Assembly: GCF_002741015.1 (NCBI RefSeq)
Contig: NZ_CP016618.1
Location: 62,001 to 126,000 of the forward strand
DNA: 64,000 bases
From: Microvirga ossetica
GTDB taxonomy: Bacteria; Pseudomonadota; Alphaproteobacteria; Rhizobiales; Beijerinckiaceae
Direction: 5' to 3'
The translations under genes were made by a program, and so were the position numbers. This document shows, in pieces, positions 7,619 through 16,026 of this stretch (positions are counted from its first letter, which is position 1; each line of letters starts with the position of its first letter). Under the pieces are notes generated by a model, which saw only the letters and a program-made list of their open reading frames with translations, was not told the DNA's origin and did not search any database.

Positions 7619-8614
7619 TCACTCTTTGTGGCCGGTGGTTGTATTGCGGACGACTAAGTGGGTGTCCAACACATAGCGAATGTCACGAGCTGACTGGCTT
7701 TGCAGCAACTCGACGAGCAATGACAACGCTGCCTTGCCGGCCTCTACCGACCTGTTCGACACCGTTGTCAGAGAGGGATATGTCGCGGCGCCCAGCACAT
7801 CGTCACACCCGATAACCCCGAACTGCCCAGGGACACTGATCTTCCGATCCGCCAGTCCAGCCAGAATCCCCTGCGCTGTCAGATCATCAAATGCGATCGC
7901 AGCCGTCGCTCCCGTAGCCATGATCGCCTCTACGGTCTCACGCCCTGCGTCATAGCTCGGTACGACCGCGGCTACTATATCGACTTTCAATTTCAGGCGC
8001 TCAGCTGACTTACGCACGGCAAGTCGGCGCTGCTTATTTGACCATGATGCCGCCGGTCCGGTGACATAGACGATGTGCCGGTGTCCAATTTCCGCCAGAT
8101 GGGCAACCGCCTCGCGCACACCCGAACCGCTATCGATCAGAACACGCGGAATACCCTCGACATCCCGATTGATCAGAACCAAGGGCCGTTGGGCAGCGTG
8201 GGCTCGGATGCGTTCGTCTGACAGGCGCGACGAGACGAGGACGAGCCCCTCGACCTGGCCTGCGAAACGACCCACGAGTTTGTCTTCCTGCTTTGGATCC
8301 TCATCCGAATTGCCAAGAAACACACAAAAATCCGACCGATCGGCCTCCATCTGGGCGGCCCGGATCAAAGGCGGGAAGAATGGATTGGCGATATCAGGGA
8401 CAATCAGCGCGACGTTCCCATGGCGTCCGGTACTAAGCGCGCGGGCCGTCTGGTTGGGTACATAACCAAGCTTCTCGGCAGCATCGAGGACGCGCCTGAC
8501 CGTCTCAGAGCTCAACATTTCCGGACGAGTGAAGGCACGAGAGACGCTGGAGCGGGCGACACCCGCCGCCTCCGCCACGTGCTTGATAGTCAGCTTCTCT
8601 TTCTGCCCACTCAC
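7619..8614 (-). CDS. LacI-family transcriptional regulator of the amino-sugar cluster
   Basis: 331 residues. Residues 8-60 form the LacI helix-turn-helix and hinge (TIKHVAEAAGVARSSVSRAF, then VPNQTARALSTG), followed by a periplasmic-binding-protein-like effector domain (NVALIVPDIANPFFPPLI; AIAFDDLTAQGIL; GVIGCDDVLGAATYPSLTTV). It is divergent from the nagB operon across a 197-bp spacer that holds a perfect 14-bp palindrome, its probable operator. Context suggests it senses an amino sugar or its phosphate and also controls itself. Orthology to NagR cannot be shown from sequence alone. Confidence 0.92.
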   Translation of the reverse strand: MSGQKEKLTIKHVAEAAGVARSSVSRAFTRPEMLSSETVRRVLDAAEKLGYVPNQTARALSTGRHGNVALIVPDIANPFFPPLIRAAQMEADRSDFCVFLGNSDEDPKQEDKLVGRFAGQVEGLVLVSSRLSDERIRAHAAQRPLVLINRDVEGIPRVLIDSGSGVREAVAHLAEIGHRHIVYVTGPAASWSNKQRRLAVRKSAERLKLKVDIVAAVVPSYDAGRETVEAIMATGATAAIAFDDLTAQGILAGLADRKISVPGQFGVIGCDDVLGAATYPSLTTVSNRSVEAGKAALSLLVELLQSQSARDIRYVLDTHLVVRNTTTGHKE

Positions 8615-8714
8615 CGTTGCCCCTTTATTGCCAATCGCAGGCAGGCAGTACCGGCCATCTCATTCAAGTACAATGTCCAACCTCTTTCAGGATGTGATCA
8701 TGCTAGTCTGCCCG

Positions 8715-8743
8715 TTGACATGCAACCGGTTGCAGGGTCTAGT
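8715..8743 (+). promoter_or_regulatory. nagB-operon promoter with LacI-type operator in the spacer
   Basis: A consensus -35 box TTGACA (8715-8720) is followed after 17 bases by TCTAGT (8738-8743), a fair -10 box. The spacer contains the perfect palindrome TGCAACCGGTTGCA (8721-8734), with the central CG typical of LacI-family operators. A bound repressor would block RNA polymerase. The 12-bp core of the same palindrome recurs at 12810-12821. Confidence 0.75.
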
Positions 8744-8811
8744 TCATGCCATTGCCAGAGTCAGAGTACAAGAGCCCACCTCATCTCTAGGCAGGCCATA
8801 TTGAGGCTACT

Positions 8812-9606
8812 GTGACGGATACTCATACCCAGCCCCCAGCCCCATCGAGCCCTCGCACCGTCGACTGGCTTCGTGTCGAGAGCTTCCGGACGCGAGAAGA
8901 GATGGGGGCCGCCAGCGCCAAAGCGATTGCGACAGAACTCCGAGAGCGGCTAGGCCGCCAATCGCAAGTGCGAATGATTTTTGCTGCCGCACCTAGCCAA
9001 GCAGAAACCCTTCGTCGCCTTCGGGAGGAGCGGAGAATTGACTGGGACCGAGTAACGGCCTTTCATATGGATGAGTACATCGGTCTTCCGGCTGATGCAC
9101 CGCAGCGTTTCGCCCATTGGCTCGATGCCGCCCTCTTCGATCATCTCCCCTTCACGGCTGTGCATCGCATTGTTCCCGAACCAGACCCGGCGGCGGCGGC
9201 GAAGGCTTATGCGTCTCACCTTGCCGATGCGCCGATCGATATCGTCTGCCTCGGGATCGGCGTGAACGGTCATATCGCTTTCAACGATCCCCCAGTGGCA
9301 GATTTCCAGGATCCACTTGACGTCAAGCTTGTCGCTCTTGATGAGACCTGCCGCCAGCAACAAGTCGATGATCAATGCTTCGCACGTTACGATGACGTTC
9401 CTGAACGGGCATTGACGCTGACGATTCCGCGCCTCCTGCGAGCGGATCGCCTGTTTTGCATCGTCCCAGGCTCTACGAAGCTGGATGCCATTCGTCGGAC
9501 CCTCTATGGGCCAATAGCGATCAACTGTCCGGCCAGTATCCTGCGTCAGCAGGCCCATTGCACGCTTTATCTTGATGCGGAGTCCGATCCCGATGCCGAA
9601 CGGTGA
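8812..9606 (+). CDS. nagB: Glucosamine-6-phosphate deaminase family protein (NagB-like)
   Basis: 264 residues with a GTG start at 8812 (GAGG ribosome site about 6 bases ahead). NagB motifs are present: FHMDEYIGL near residue 85 (catalytic Asp-Glu of the family) and GIGVNGHIAFNDP near 149. Family role: ring opening, isomerisation and deamination of glucosamine-6-phosphate to fructose-6-phosphate and ammonia. Compared with E. coli NagB the GNDGHIAFNEP loop has Asp to Asn and Glu to Asp changes, a pattern also seen in other NagB-like subfamilies, so the exact phosphosugar may differ. First gene of the operon; its 3' end overlaps the SIS gene. Confidence 0.85.
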   Translation: MTDTHTQPPAPSSPRTVDWLRVESFRTREEMGAASAKAIATELRERLGRQSQVRMIFAAAPSQAETLRRLREERRIDWDRVTAFHMDEYIGLPADAPQRFAHWLDAALFDHLPFTAVHRIVPEPDPAAAAKAYASHLADAPIDIVCLGIGVNGHIAFNDPPVADFQDPLDVKLVALDETCRQQQVDDQCFARYDDVPERALTLTIPRLLRADRLFCIVPGSTKLDAIRRTLYGPIAINCPASILRQQAHCTLYLDAESDPDAER

Positions 9607-10372
9607 TGTCATTGACGCCGATACCCTCTGCGCCGCCTATCTCGCTTCTGCAAAAGACTTGATGCAGCGCATCCTGACGGAAGAACGCGCCGCGACCGAC
9701 AAGGCCGCTGCTCGTCTTGCCGATCAAATTGCGGCTGATCGGCTGATTCATATCTTCGGTCCAGGCGGGCATTCCAACTTGGCTTCGCAGGAGGTATTCT
9801 TCCGTGCGGGAGGCCTGATGCATGTCAGCGCCATTCTTGACGAAGGAACCCTGCTCTCCAACGGGGCTCTACGTTCCATGGCAATTGAGCGCACGCCCGG
9901 TTATGGCAAGGTCGTGATCGCTAACCAGCGTCTCGGCCAAGGTGACCTTCTCATCCTCGTGAACGCCTATGGTATCAACGCGGCTCTGATCGACTCCGCC
10001 ATTGAAGCGAGGGCTCGCGGCGTCTTTCTCATTGGCATCAGTTCGCGCGAGCACGCGAGCAGTACCTCACCGGAACATCCTGCCCGTCATCCCACGCGTC
10101 AAAACCTGCATGACTTGGTTGACATCGCCGTGGACACCAAAGTCCCGATTGGTGACGCGGTCGTTCAGGTTCCCGGCATGAGCCAGGACATTGCTGCGAT
10201 TTCAACTTTTGCCAATGCTTTCGCACTCAACTGCTTGGTAATTCGCACCGTATCAAAGCTCATTGAACGCGGTATTGAACCACCAGTGTGGCGGAGCGGC
10301 AATGCTCCAGGTGGCGACGAAGCCAATGCGCGCTTCATTGCGAATTTCCACAATCGGGTCAGAGCTCTGTGA
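9593..10372 (+). CDS. SIS-domain phosphosugar-binding protein (COG4821-like)
   Basis: About 259 residues from the ATG at 9593, which overlaps the end of nagB by 14 bp. One SIS domain: IHIFGPGGHSNLASQEVFFRAGG (ligand-binding loop), DLLILVNAYGINAALIDSA and GVFLIGISSREHA. The C-terminal WRSGNAPGGDEANARFI motif is typical of the sugar-isomerase-like SIS proteins of COG4821. Such proteins bind or isomerise phosphorylated sugars. Placed between nagB and nagA it probably acts on the same amino-sugar phosphates, but a defined reaction is not established for this group. A start at 9575 is possible. Confidence 0.8.
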   Translation: MPNGDVIDADTLCAAYLASAKDLMQRILTEERAATDKAAARLADQIAADRLIHIFGPGGHSNLASQEVFFRAGGLMHVSAILDEGTLLSNGALRSMAIERTPGYGKVVIANQRLGQGDLLILVNAYGINAALIDSAIEARARGVFLIGISSREHASSTSPEHPARHPTRQNLHDLVDIAVDTKVPIGDAVVQVPGMSQDIAAISTFANAFALNCLVIRTVSKLIERGIEPPVWRSGNAPGGDEANARFIANFHNRVRAL

Positions 10373-11520
10373 ACCCGTCAGGCGACATTCTCGGACGCAA
10401 CCCTGCGACCGGTGGGACCATCGCCATTACGGTTGAGGACGGTGTCATCGCCGCGATCCGGACTACGGATGAAATAAGTAACGATTATGTCGCCCCTGGC
10501 CTGATCGACCTGCAGGTGAACGGTTTCGCAGGCCTTGATCTTAATGACGGAAAGCTAACGCCTGAGCGAGTGAAGACCCTGGCGGACCATATGCTCTCTG
10601 TGGGGGTCACGACCTTTCTGCCGACCCTTATCACCGCGCCAGAGGCTGACATTGTCCGCGCGCTGACAGTCATCGCGGAAGCCCGCCGCCGCTTTCCAGT
10701 TGTGGCCAGGATGGTTCCGTTCGTTCACGTGGAAGGCCCCTCGATTTCACCGCTTGAGGGGCCACGCGGCGCTCATCCTGCCGCGTATGTGAGATCGCCC
10801 TCCATTGCCGAGTTGGAGCGCTGGCAGGAGGCCGGCTCAGGCCTCGTGGGTCTTGTCACCTTGGCCCCTGAGCTACCCGGAGCAATCGATTACATCTCGG
10901 CTCTCGTGCGCCGCGGCGTCCATGTTGCGCTCGGCCATACGGCCGCCTCGCCAGAGGAGATCCACGAAGCCGCCGCGGCGGGGGCAAGCCTGTCCACACA
11001 TCTGGGCAACGGTGCCGCAGCAACTCTGCCCCGGCATCCTAATTTCTTATGGAGCCAGCTTGCGGATGACCGACTGACTGCAACCTTTATTGCTGACGGC
11101 CATCATCTCCCGGCCGACACGTTCAAGGCAATGGTTCGGGCCAAGGGTTTTGAGAGGGCTATCCTGGTTTCAGACGCGGTTGCGCTCGCTGGCATGCCGC
11201 CTGGTCTTTACGAGCAGCGTGTTGGCGGCAGTGTCGAGGTCACAACCGACGGACGTGTCGGCATCGCCGGCACACCATATCTCGCTGGCGCAGGACTACC
11301 GCTCTGCGCCAATGTCGCCATAGCCATCCAAGCGGCCGGACTGACTCTCAGCGAAGGTCTCAGGCTTGCAACGGAGAATCCCGGCCGCATCATTGGCGGC
11401 AGAGGCCGTCTCGCCGTTGGCGCCCCGGCCGATCTGATGCAGTTCTCTTGGCACGAGGGGCAGCGCCGGCTAAAGGTCTCCGCCGTATGGCTGCGAGGCG
11501 AGAAGGTATTCTTCCTATGA
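10369..11520 (+). CDS. nagA: N-acetylglucosamine-6-phosphate deacetylase
   Basis: 383 residues. The GTG start at 10369 overlaps the preceding stop as GTGA and gives the short N-terminus VNPSGDILG. Amidohydrolase-fold motifs: APGLIDLQVNGFAG near residue 43, PFVHVEGP near 120 (metal-binding Glu), VALGHTAAS near 186 (His), STHLGNGA near 210 (His) and LVSDAVAL near 270 (catalytic Asp). It removes acetate from GlcNAc-6-phosphate or a related N-acetylated sugar phosphate, feeding the NagB-like deaminase. THLGNGA replaces the common THLFNAM, marking a distinct subfamily. Confidence 0.9.
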   Translation: MNPSGDILGRNPATGGTIAITVEDGVIAAIRTTDEISNDYVAPGLIDLQVNGFAGLDLNDGKLTPERVKTLADHMLSVGVTTFLPTLITAPEADIVRALTVIAEARRRFPVVARMVPFVHVEGPSISPLEGPRGAHPAAYVRSPSIAELERWQEAGSGLVGLVTLAPELPGAIDYISALVRRGVHVALGHTAASPEEIHEAAAAGASLSTHLGNGAAATLPRHPNFLWSQLADDRLTATFIADGHHLPADTFKAMVRAKGFERAILVSDAVALAGMPPGLYEQRVGGSVEVTTDGRVGIAGTPYLAGAGLPLCANVAIAIQAAGLTLSEGLRLATENPGRIIGGRGRLAVGAPADLMQFSWHEGQRRLKVSAVWLRGEKVFFL

Positions 11521-12806
11521 TCAGCGCCGGGACAGCTCTGGTGGACATCACGCCTCCGGCAGGGCTTGCCCTCTCTGGGTTCGCGGCCCGCACTGAGCCT
11601 GCTCTCGGCGCGCACGATCCTCTGACAGTGCGCGCCGTCGTGGTGGAGAATACCGCCCTCGTGGTCGCCGACGTGATCGGCCTTCATGGCGACATGGTAC
11701 GGCGCATCCGCGAGCGATGCGTGCTGCCCGCCGACAATGTGGTCGTCGCAGCGCTGCACACCCACGGTGCCCCCAACTCCATGATAGGCCGTCTGAGCAA
11801 CCAGGCCGACACTGCATATCTTGAGCAGTTGGAAGCTGCATGTGTACAGGCCATCGACAAGGCAGTCTCTTCCGCGCGACCCGCGCGTCTGACGGCCGGA
11901 TGGGGCGCAGATCCCGGTGTCGCCCGAAACCGCCGCCATGCCGGCGGCACAATCGATTCTGCCCTGCCGGTTCTGCACATCCGGGATGCGGCCAGTAATC
12001 CGATTGCGGTGATCGTAGCCTATGCCTGTCACCCGGTAGTGCTCGGTGCCGACAATCGGCTTTGGACGGCTGACTACCCGCATTACGTGCGCCAGCGCCT
12101 TGAATCTGCCTATCCCAGAGCAATGGCCCTTTTTCTCACTGGGTGCGCGGGCGACGCCAACACCGGTCACTCCGCGCATGCCTCGATCAGCCTCGCGACC
12201 AACGCGAATCGCAGCTTTGAGTCGGCACAGGTCTATGGCGAGCGGATTGCCGCCGCAGCATGTCAAGCCGACGGAGCTCCACTGGGAGAGCATGTCTCGG
12301 CGGCAACCCGAACCTTGCACGTGAATCTTGAGCGGCGCGAAGCAGAGCCTCCGAAGGTCATGGCGGAACGCTGGTACCATGAACGGAGAACGGCAGATGC
12401 GGCTCGTGCCGCATTACTCACTCACTGGATTTTCTGGGCAACGGAAATCGCAGGCCGCCCTCTGAGGCCTGTCGAGATGCGCGTCTCGGTATTGAATTGG
12501 GGTGGTATGCCGATTGTCGCTCTTCCCGGAGAGATTTTCGCGGAAACGGCGCTTCAAATCCGCCAGGCGATGCCGATCGATCCGGGTTTCGTTGTCGGCT
12601 TTGCTGACGACAATCCCGGCTACATCCCCCCAGCATCCGAATATGCATTCGGCGGATATGAGGTCGATGAGGCGCACCGCTTCTATGGCCAGCCAGCCAC
12701 ATTCGCACCCGGATCGGCGGAGTCCTTGGCGGAGGCCGCCATTACTCTTCTTTCCGGCAGGTCGGAGCAAGGTAACCGTCCTGCCGAGCCCCAGGGCGCG
12801 GCTTGA
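11517..12806 (+). CDS. Neutral/alkaline ceramidase-like amidohydrolase domain protein
   Basis: 429 residues, coupled to nagA by an ATGA overlap (start 11517). It matches the N-terminal domain of neutral/alkaline non-lysosomal ceramidases: VDITPPAGLALSGFAAR at the start, ALHTHGAPN near 80, AYACHPVVLG near 171, DYPHYVR near 186 and FLTGCAGDANTG near 203. The histidines in these motifs bind zinc in the family. No signal peptide, so cytoplasmic, unlike secreted ceramidases. Its place in an amino-sugar operon argues for hydrolysis of an N-acylated amino sugar or amino-polyol rather than sphingolipid, which is inference. Confidence 0.8.
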   Translation: MISAGTALVDITPPAGLALSGFAARTEPALGAHDPLTVRAVVVENTALVVADVIGLHGDMVRRIRERCVLPADNVVVAALHTHGAPNSMIGRLSNQADTAYLEQLEAACVQAIDKAVSSARPARLTAGWGADPGVARNRRHAGGTIDSALPVLHIRDAASNPIAVIVAYACHPVVLGADNRLWTADYPHYVRQRLESAYPRAMALFLTGCAGDANTGHSAHASISLATNANRSFESAQVYGERIAAAACQADGAPLGEHVSAATRTLHVNLERREAEPPKVMAERWYHERRTADAARAALLTHWIFWATEIAGRPLRPVEMRVSVLNWGGMPIVALPGEIFAETALQIRQAMPIDPGFVVGFADDNPGYIPPASEYAFGGYEVDEAHRFYGQPATFAPGSAESLAEAAITLLSGRSEQGNRPAEPQGAA

Positions 12807-12831
12807 CCCGCAACCGGTTGCATGAGAACCT
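12803..12831 (+). promoter_or_regulatory. Second operator/promoter, ahead of the ABC genes
   Basis: GCAACCGGTTGC at 12810-12821 repeats the core of the palindrome in the nagB promoter. It sits just after TTGACC (12803-12808), a possible -35 box that overlaps the stop codon of the ceramidase-like gene; the -10 region (GAACCT) is weak. This would let the ABC transporter genes have their own promoter under the same LacI regulator. Confidence 0.65.
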
Positions 12832-12873
12832 TTCGTTAGCGAGCATCGACACCATCAAAAACAGGGGAACGGA

Positions 12874-14199
12874 ATGATCGACGCGCTCAGTTCTGCTACC
12901 ACGACTTTATTGACACGGCGTCCTGGCCACGCCGCTCTGCTAGGCTTGGCCGTCGGAGCGTTCATGCTTGCGGGAATGCTGCCTGCCCCAGCTCAGACCG
13001 TTACGGTCTGGAGTGGTTATCCGGAAATGGCGCCATTCTACGAGCATGTGGCTCAGAGTTTGAAAGCGAAGCATCCGAATCTCAACGTGAAGGTGGAGGC
13101 GATTGCCCTTCGCGAGCATGAGAAACGCATTGCTCTCGGCCTTACCTCCGGCGTTGCCGGTGCAACGGTGATCGAGCTCCAAGGCTCCACCGTCCGCCGC
13201 TATCTCGAGAATGACCTCCTGCCGAAGGCTCCTGATGCGGTGGCCAATTTCGTCAAGGACAAGGCCAATTTCGACGAGTTCTTCACATCGAGCGCGAGCT
13301 ATGAGGGTGCTGTTTATGGCCTGCCCCTGTTCCGCGGACAGGCTGCGCTGTTCTACAACACCGATATGTTCAAGGCGGCCGGACTAACGACGCCACCCAA
13401 GACAATGGAGGAGTACACGCAGTACGCCGAGAAGCTGACAAAGCGGGGGAGCGATGGCAATCCGACTGTTTCCGGCTGGAGCCTCCGCCTCACCGGTGGC
13501 GGGCAGGGCATCGCTGAGAAGTTCTGGATCAATCTATTCCAATATGGCGGCTCAGTGCTCGAACCTGCGGCTGGCGGCAAGTGGCGCGCCAACTACGCCA
13601 ACGAGGCAGGCCGCGCGACGCTCAAGCAGTACCTGCAGAACGTGTATGTTCTCAAAAGCGTCACACCCGAGATGCCGGCGGACGCAGAGGCTTTTGAGCG
13701 CGGGCAGACCGCCATGTTCATCCGCGAATCCTGGGTGATCGGCGATATTTCCTCCAAGGCGCCTAACCTCACCTACGCTACCGCCCCGCTGCCGCGAGGC
13801 TCCATCGCCCTGCCGACCAATCTCTATGTGAAGGCCGAGGGCGCCGACGCCAAGGCGGCCTGGGACTTCGTCATGGCCACCAATGAGCCTCAGAACCTGA
13901 CGTGGCTGCTCAAGAATGTCGGCTGGCTGCCGAATCGCTCCGGGGTGGACTATTCCAGCGTGACTAACGCAACGCCGGCGTTCAGCGCGTTCGTGAACTA
14001 TCCAAAGGACTACAAATTCTTCACTTTGCCCTCGATTGGACCGATCGAGGAGGTTCTGACGCGGCTGGCCGCCCAGCTCACCAATGCTTTTCGCAATGCG
14101 TCTCTGGCGAAGGATGATGCGGCCATCGATGCCTTCCTCAAATCGGCGGCGGACGAGACCAACCAGATCCTCCGCCGAGAAGGTCTTCTCGGACAGTAG
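12874..14199 (+). CDS. ABC transporter sugar-binding protein
   Basis: 441 residues, extracellular solute-binding protein family 1. A long signal peptide ends near residue 41 (PAPAQTVTVW). Typical features follow: WSGYPEMAPFYEHV, a hinge region with YGLPLFRGQAALFYNTDMFKAAGL, GQTAMFIRESWVIG and WLPNRSGV. It starts the transport part of the amino-sugar operon, 67 bp after the ceramidase-like gene and behind a second operator. Likely ligand is an amino sugar or N-acetylated oligosaccharide, from context. A stem-loop follows the gene. Confidence 0.9.
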   Translation: MIDALSSATTTLLTRRPGHAALLGLAVGAFMLAGMLPAPAQTVTVWSGYPEMAPFYEHVAQSLKAKHPNLNVKVEAIALREHEKRIALGLTSGVAGATVIELQGSTVRRYLENDLLPKAPDAVANFVKDKANFDEFFTSSASYEGAVYGLPLFRGQAALFYNTDMFKAAGLTTPPKTMEEYTQYAEKLTKRGSDGNPTVSGWSLRLTGGGQGIAEKFWINLFQYGGSVLEPAAGGKWRANYANEAGRATLKQYLQNVYVLKSVTPEMPADAEAFERGQTAMFIRESWVIGDISSKAPNLTYATAPLPRGSIALPTNLYVKAEGADAKAAWDFVMATNEPQNLTWLLKNVGWLPNRSGVDYSSVTNATPAFSAFVNYPKDYKFFTLPSIGPIEEVLTRLAAQLTNAFRNASLAKDDAAIDAFLKSAADETNQILRREGLLGQ

Positions 14200-14224
14200 C
14201 CTCCGCTCTTGCGTAGACTTGCGT

Positions 14225-14252
14225 CGTCCGGTGTACGCTCGTGCACCGGACG
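14225..14252 (+). repeat. Intercistronic stem-loop
   Basis: CGTCCGGTG (14225-14233) pairs perfectly with CACCGGACG (14244-14252) around a 10-base loop. It lies between the binding-protein gene and the first permease gene and has no T-run. Such hairpins commonly stabilise the upstream binding-protein message so that it is made in excess over permeases. Confidence 0.6.
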
Positions 14253-14272
14253 GAGTTTGAAGAGGTATCCTG

Positions 14273-15157
14273 GTGCAGCGCAAGAGATGGATGTTCCCGC
14301 TTTTCGCAATTTTGCCGACATTGGTGATCTTCGCCTATGTCCGGATTTATCCCATTGGCGATACCCTGCGTTTGAGCCTACACAAGTGGGATATTCTGTC
14401 GAAGAACAAGCCGTTCATCGGCTTGGCGAACTTCGAGGAGCTCACCGACGATCCGCTGTTCAGGGAGGCGCTGCTAAATACAACCGTCATTGCATTCGGC
14501 GTTCTGATCATCACCATCCCGCTGGCACTGGTCCTGGCCGCTCTCATCTATCACCGCACGCACTCTCGCTTTGCCGGCTTCTATGAGGCAGCGATCTTCA
14601 TTCCGCATGTCGTATCGCTCGTGCCTGCTGCCATGGCATGGAAGTGGATCTTCGACGCCCGTCTCGGCCCGCTGAACGCGCTGCTTACCAATGCGGGATT
14701 CGCACCGAAGTCCTGGCTCTTCGACCCCGTCCTCTCGGTAATATGCGTCATTGTACTCTGCTCGTGGCAGGCTCTTGGCTATGCCGTCATCATCTATCTT
14801 GTCGGTTTCAAGAGCCTGCCGAATTCACTCTACGAAGCGGCCGAGCTCGACGGCGCATCAGCCCCCCAGCGCTTCTGGTATCTGTCGATCCCGCTGCTCA
14901 AGCCGATCACGCTGTATGTTTCAGTCGTCACCCTGGTGTCCGGCTTCAACGTCTATGCTCAAGCCTTCGTACTGGCCTCCGATGCACAAGGGGCGCCAGG
15001 ACGACAAGTGCGCGTTCTCGTGCTCGACATGCTTGAGAACAGCTTTCGAAATTACCGCGTCGGCTATGCCGCCTCCGAGGCAGTAGTGTTGCTGGCGATC
15101 GTTCTGGTCCTGACCCTGATCCAATTCAGGCTGCTACGGGAGAAAGGCCGCTCATGA
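14273..15157 (+). CDS. Sugar ABC transporter permease (MalF/UgpA type)
   Basis: 294 residues from a GTG start at 14273. Six hydrophobic segments are visible, starting with MFPLFAILPTLVIFAYVRIYPIG. The EAA loop is LYEAAELDGASAPQRFWYLSIPLLKP near residue 185-210. The downstream permease starts inside its stop (ATGA at 15154). Together they form the membrane channel of the importer; the ATPase that should dock here is not in this cluster. Confidence 0.93.
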   Translation: MQRKRWMFPLFAILPTLVIFAYVRIYPIGDTLRLSLHKWDILSKNKPFIGLANFEELTDDPLFREALLNTTVIAFGVLIITIPLALVLAALIYHRTHSRFAGFYEAAIFIPHVVSLVPAAMAWKWIFDARLGPLNALLTNAGFAPKSWLFDPVLSVICVIVLCSWQALGYAVIIYLVGFKSLPNSLYEAAELDGASAPQRFWYLSIPLLKPITLYVSVVTLVSGFNVYAQAFVLASDAQGAPGRQVRVLVLDMLENSFRNYRVGYAASEAVVLLAIVLVLTLIQFRLLREKGRS

Positions 15158-16026
15158 GAGCCTTTCCCGAAATCCCTGTGAGGCGCAGCGTGTCCCGGCA
15201 GACGAAAACACGTTTGGTCAACGTCATGATCGACGTCGTGCTGACGGCCGTCTGCCTGCTGATGATCTTACCGCTCGTCTTCCTCGTTTCCAATGCGTTC
15301 AAGACACCACAAGAGATGTTGGCTTGGCCGCCTACGGTCATCCCGAACGATCCCACAGTCGCGAACTTCAAGGCGGTTTTGGGCGACACTCCACTGCTGC
15401 GATGGATCGGGAACAGCATCATGTTCTCGGTCCTGTCCACCGTTTGCATTCTCGCGACGTCGGCGATTACCGGCTATATTCTGGGAAAGTTCCGCTACCG
15501 CGTGCTCAATATCTTCTTCGCCATCATCCTCGCCACGGCGATTGTGCCGTTCGAGGTTTACATGATCCCGCTCTATTTCCAGGCGAAGGCGCTCGGCATC
15601 CTCAACACTACTTGGGGATTGCTGCTGGGCTATCTGGTCATGAGCTTTGGTATCTTCCTGATACGACAGAATGTGATTCACTCGATCCCAGACGAATTGC
15701 TGGAAGCCGCGAGAATCGATGGTGCCGGGGAGTTATGGATCTTCTGGCGCATCGTTCTTCCGCTCCTGCGCGGCGCTCTCGGAGCCCTCGGAGTGCTGGC
15801 CTTTTTCCAAGCCTGGACAGCCTTCGCGTGGCCTCTGATCGTAGCGACGACTCGGGACAGCTACACAATTGAGGTGGGGCTGGCTCTATTTCAGACCGGA
15901 TTCACGGTTGATCTTGGTCGGCTGAGCGCAGCCTCCGCGCTGGTCCTTATCCCAAGTATTACACTATTCGTCCTGCTGCGTCGGAACTTCGTGCAGGGAG
16001 TGGCGAGCACGGGGCTGAAGGAATGA
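15154..16026 (+). CDS. Sugar ABC transporter permease (MalG/UgpE type)
   Basis: 290 residues with about six membrane segments (DVVLTAVCLLMILPLVFLVSN first). The EAA loop reads LLEAARIDGAGELWIFWRIVLPLLRG near 190-215, and the C-terminus GVASTGLKE is the usual end of MalG-type permeases. Translationally coupled on both sides: its start lies in the stop of the first permease gene, and the next gene starts in its own stop. Confidence 0.93.
   Translation: MRAFPEIPVRRSVSRQTKTRLVNVMIDVVLTAVCLLMILPLVFLVSNAFKTPQEMLAWPPTVIPNDPTVANFKAVLGDTPLLRWIGNSIMFSVLSTVCILATSAITGYILGKFRYRVLNIFFAIILATAIVPFEVYMIPLYFQAKALGILNTTWGLLLGYLVMSFGIFLIRQNVIHSIPDELLEAARIDGAGELWIFWRIVLPLLRGALGALGVLAFFQAWTAFAWPLIVATTRDSYTIEVGLALFQTGFTVDLGRLSAASALVLIPSITLFVLLRRNFVQGVASTGLKE

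Noticed and set aside
11208..12380. 390-codon minus-strand frame
   Set aside because: Lies opposite the nagA and ceramidase-like genes, which have clear motifs and overlapping starts; composition is Arg/Gly-rich as in shadows.
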